Assembly: GCA_050251635.1 (NCBI GenBank)
Contig: JBFWML010000038.1
Location: 1 to 21,049 of the forward strand
Length of the DNA: 21,049 nt
DNA from: JBFWML01 sp050251635
Lineage (GTDB): Bacteria; Campylobacterota; Campylobacteria; Campylobacterales; SZUA-545
Direction: 5' to 3'
The notes under the pieces were generated by a model. That model made no database searches. It was not told where the DNA came from and worked only from the letters and a program-made list of their open reading frames with translations. The position numbers and the translations under genes are program-made. Of the stretch, positions 20,854 to 21,049 are shown piece by piece (within the stretch, counting starts at the first letter, position 1; each line of letters opens with the position of its first letter).

Positions 20854-21049
20854 TCAGCCCTTAGGCTCTTGAGCTGTGTCCGCCCCGGGCTCGTCTTCTA
20901 GGCCCAAAAGACCGTGTGCCGCCTCGTACTCACGGATAATCTCTTTAACCCGGCTGCCCTCGATGACCTCATCCTTAAGCAATTCGGCGGTCATGGTTTC
21001 GATCGCCTCGCGGTACTGCTCCAGGCGGGCCTTCACAGCGACGTAGCGC
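20854..21049 (-). CDS. ftsH: ATP-dependent zinc metalloprotease FtsH, C-terminal end (partial)
   Basis: Only the last 64 codons are inside the window; the gene runs in from the right edge. The visible peptide, RYVAVKARLEQYREAIETMT followed by AELLKDEVIEGSRVKEIIREYE and an acidic tail, matches the end of the M41 peptidase domain, where FtsH proteins carry the helices after the zinc site with the conserved IEG-x-x-V-x-x-I pattern. The HEXXH and AAA motifs lie outside the window. FtsH is a membrane-anchored hexameric protease that controls quality and lipid-synthesis enzymes. The GTG at 21036 is an internal codon, not a start. The downstream Psd-related gene begins 13 nt after the stop. Confidence 0.88.
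   Translation of the reverse strand, partial: RYVAVKARLEQYREAIETMTAELLKDEVIEGSRVKEIIREYEAAHGLLGLEDEPGADTAQEPKG

Noticed and set aside
20854..21036. The 60-codon frame starting at GTG 21036 as an independent small gene.
   Set aside because: The frame stays open to the window edge and the peptide matches the FtsH C terminus, so the GTG is internal.

Overview
The window reads as chromosomal DNA from a GC-rich member of the Campylobacterota (former Epsilonproteobacteria). I infer this from gene order remembered from Campylobacter jejuni: NFACT protein - small charged protein - cdsA; der ... serS - pflB; and ftsH - Psd-related - pssA. The pflB gene encodes a TPR scaffold of the campylobacterial flagellar motor disks, which makes a motile organism likely. 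I cannot name the genus.

Layout. 1-3322 (+): end of an NFACT/RqcH-type gene, a small charged protein, cdsA and a CPA2 antiporter, tightly packed. 3425-4096 (+): a TorF-type outer-membrane protein with its own promoter, followed by a strong hairpin. 4135-6429: an accessory patch bracketed by copies of a TGTCCCCATTT-type element. It holds a RAYT (REP-associated tyrosine transposase) gene, a secreted ComEA-like HhH protein (+), and a minus-strand operon of three very small membrane proteins plus a repeat-rich coiled-coil protein. 6505-7473 (-): a general porin with a long hairpin in its leader. 7722-8031 (+): a HicB-like antitoxin and an internally deleted HicA remnant.

8050-17566 (+): a long co-directional run of a membrane diguanylate cyclase, der, a heme-c/PAS diguanylate cyclase, a heme-c HD-GYP phosphodiesterase, serS and pflB. 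Two opposed c-di-GMP enzymes with matching periplasmic CxxCH sensors therefore sit between housekeeping genes, just upstream of a flagellar motor gene. 21049-17569 (-): ftsH (C-terminal end only), a Psd-related protein lacking the expected catalytic serine, pssA, leuA and a small secreted DUF1566-like protein, as an overlapping operon that meets pflB head-on with a 2-nt gap.

How the genes work together: cdsA makes CDP-diacylglycerol, PssA converts it to phosphatidylserine, and a Psd would decarboxylate that to phosphatidylethanolamine, but the local Psd-like protein may not be able to. The c-di-GMP genes probably link respiratory or redox state to motility or attachment. No stretch over 300 bp lacks a gene; the longest gap is 7474-7721. 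I saw no tRNA, rRNA or CRISPR array. All counts were done by eye.
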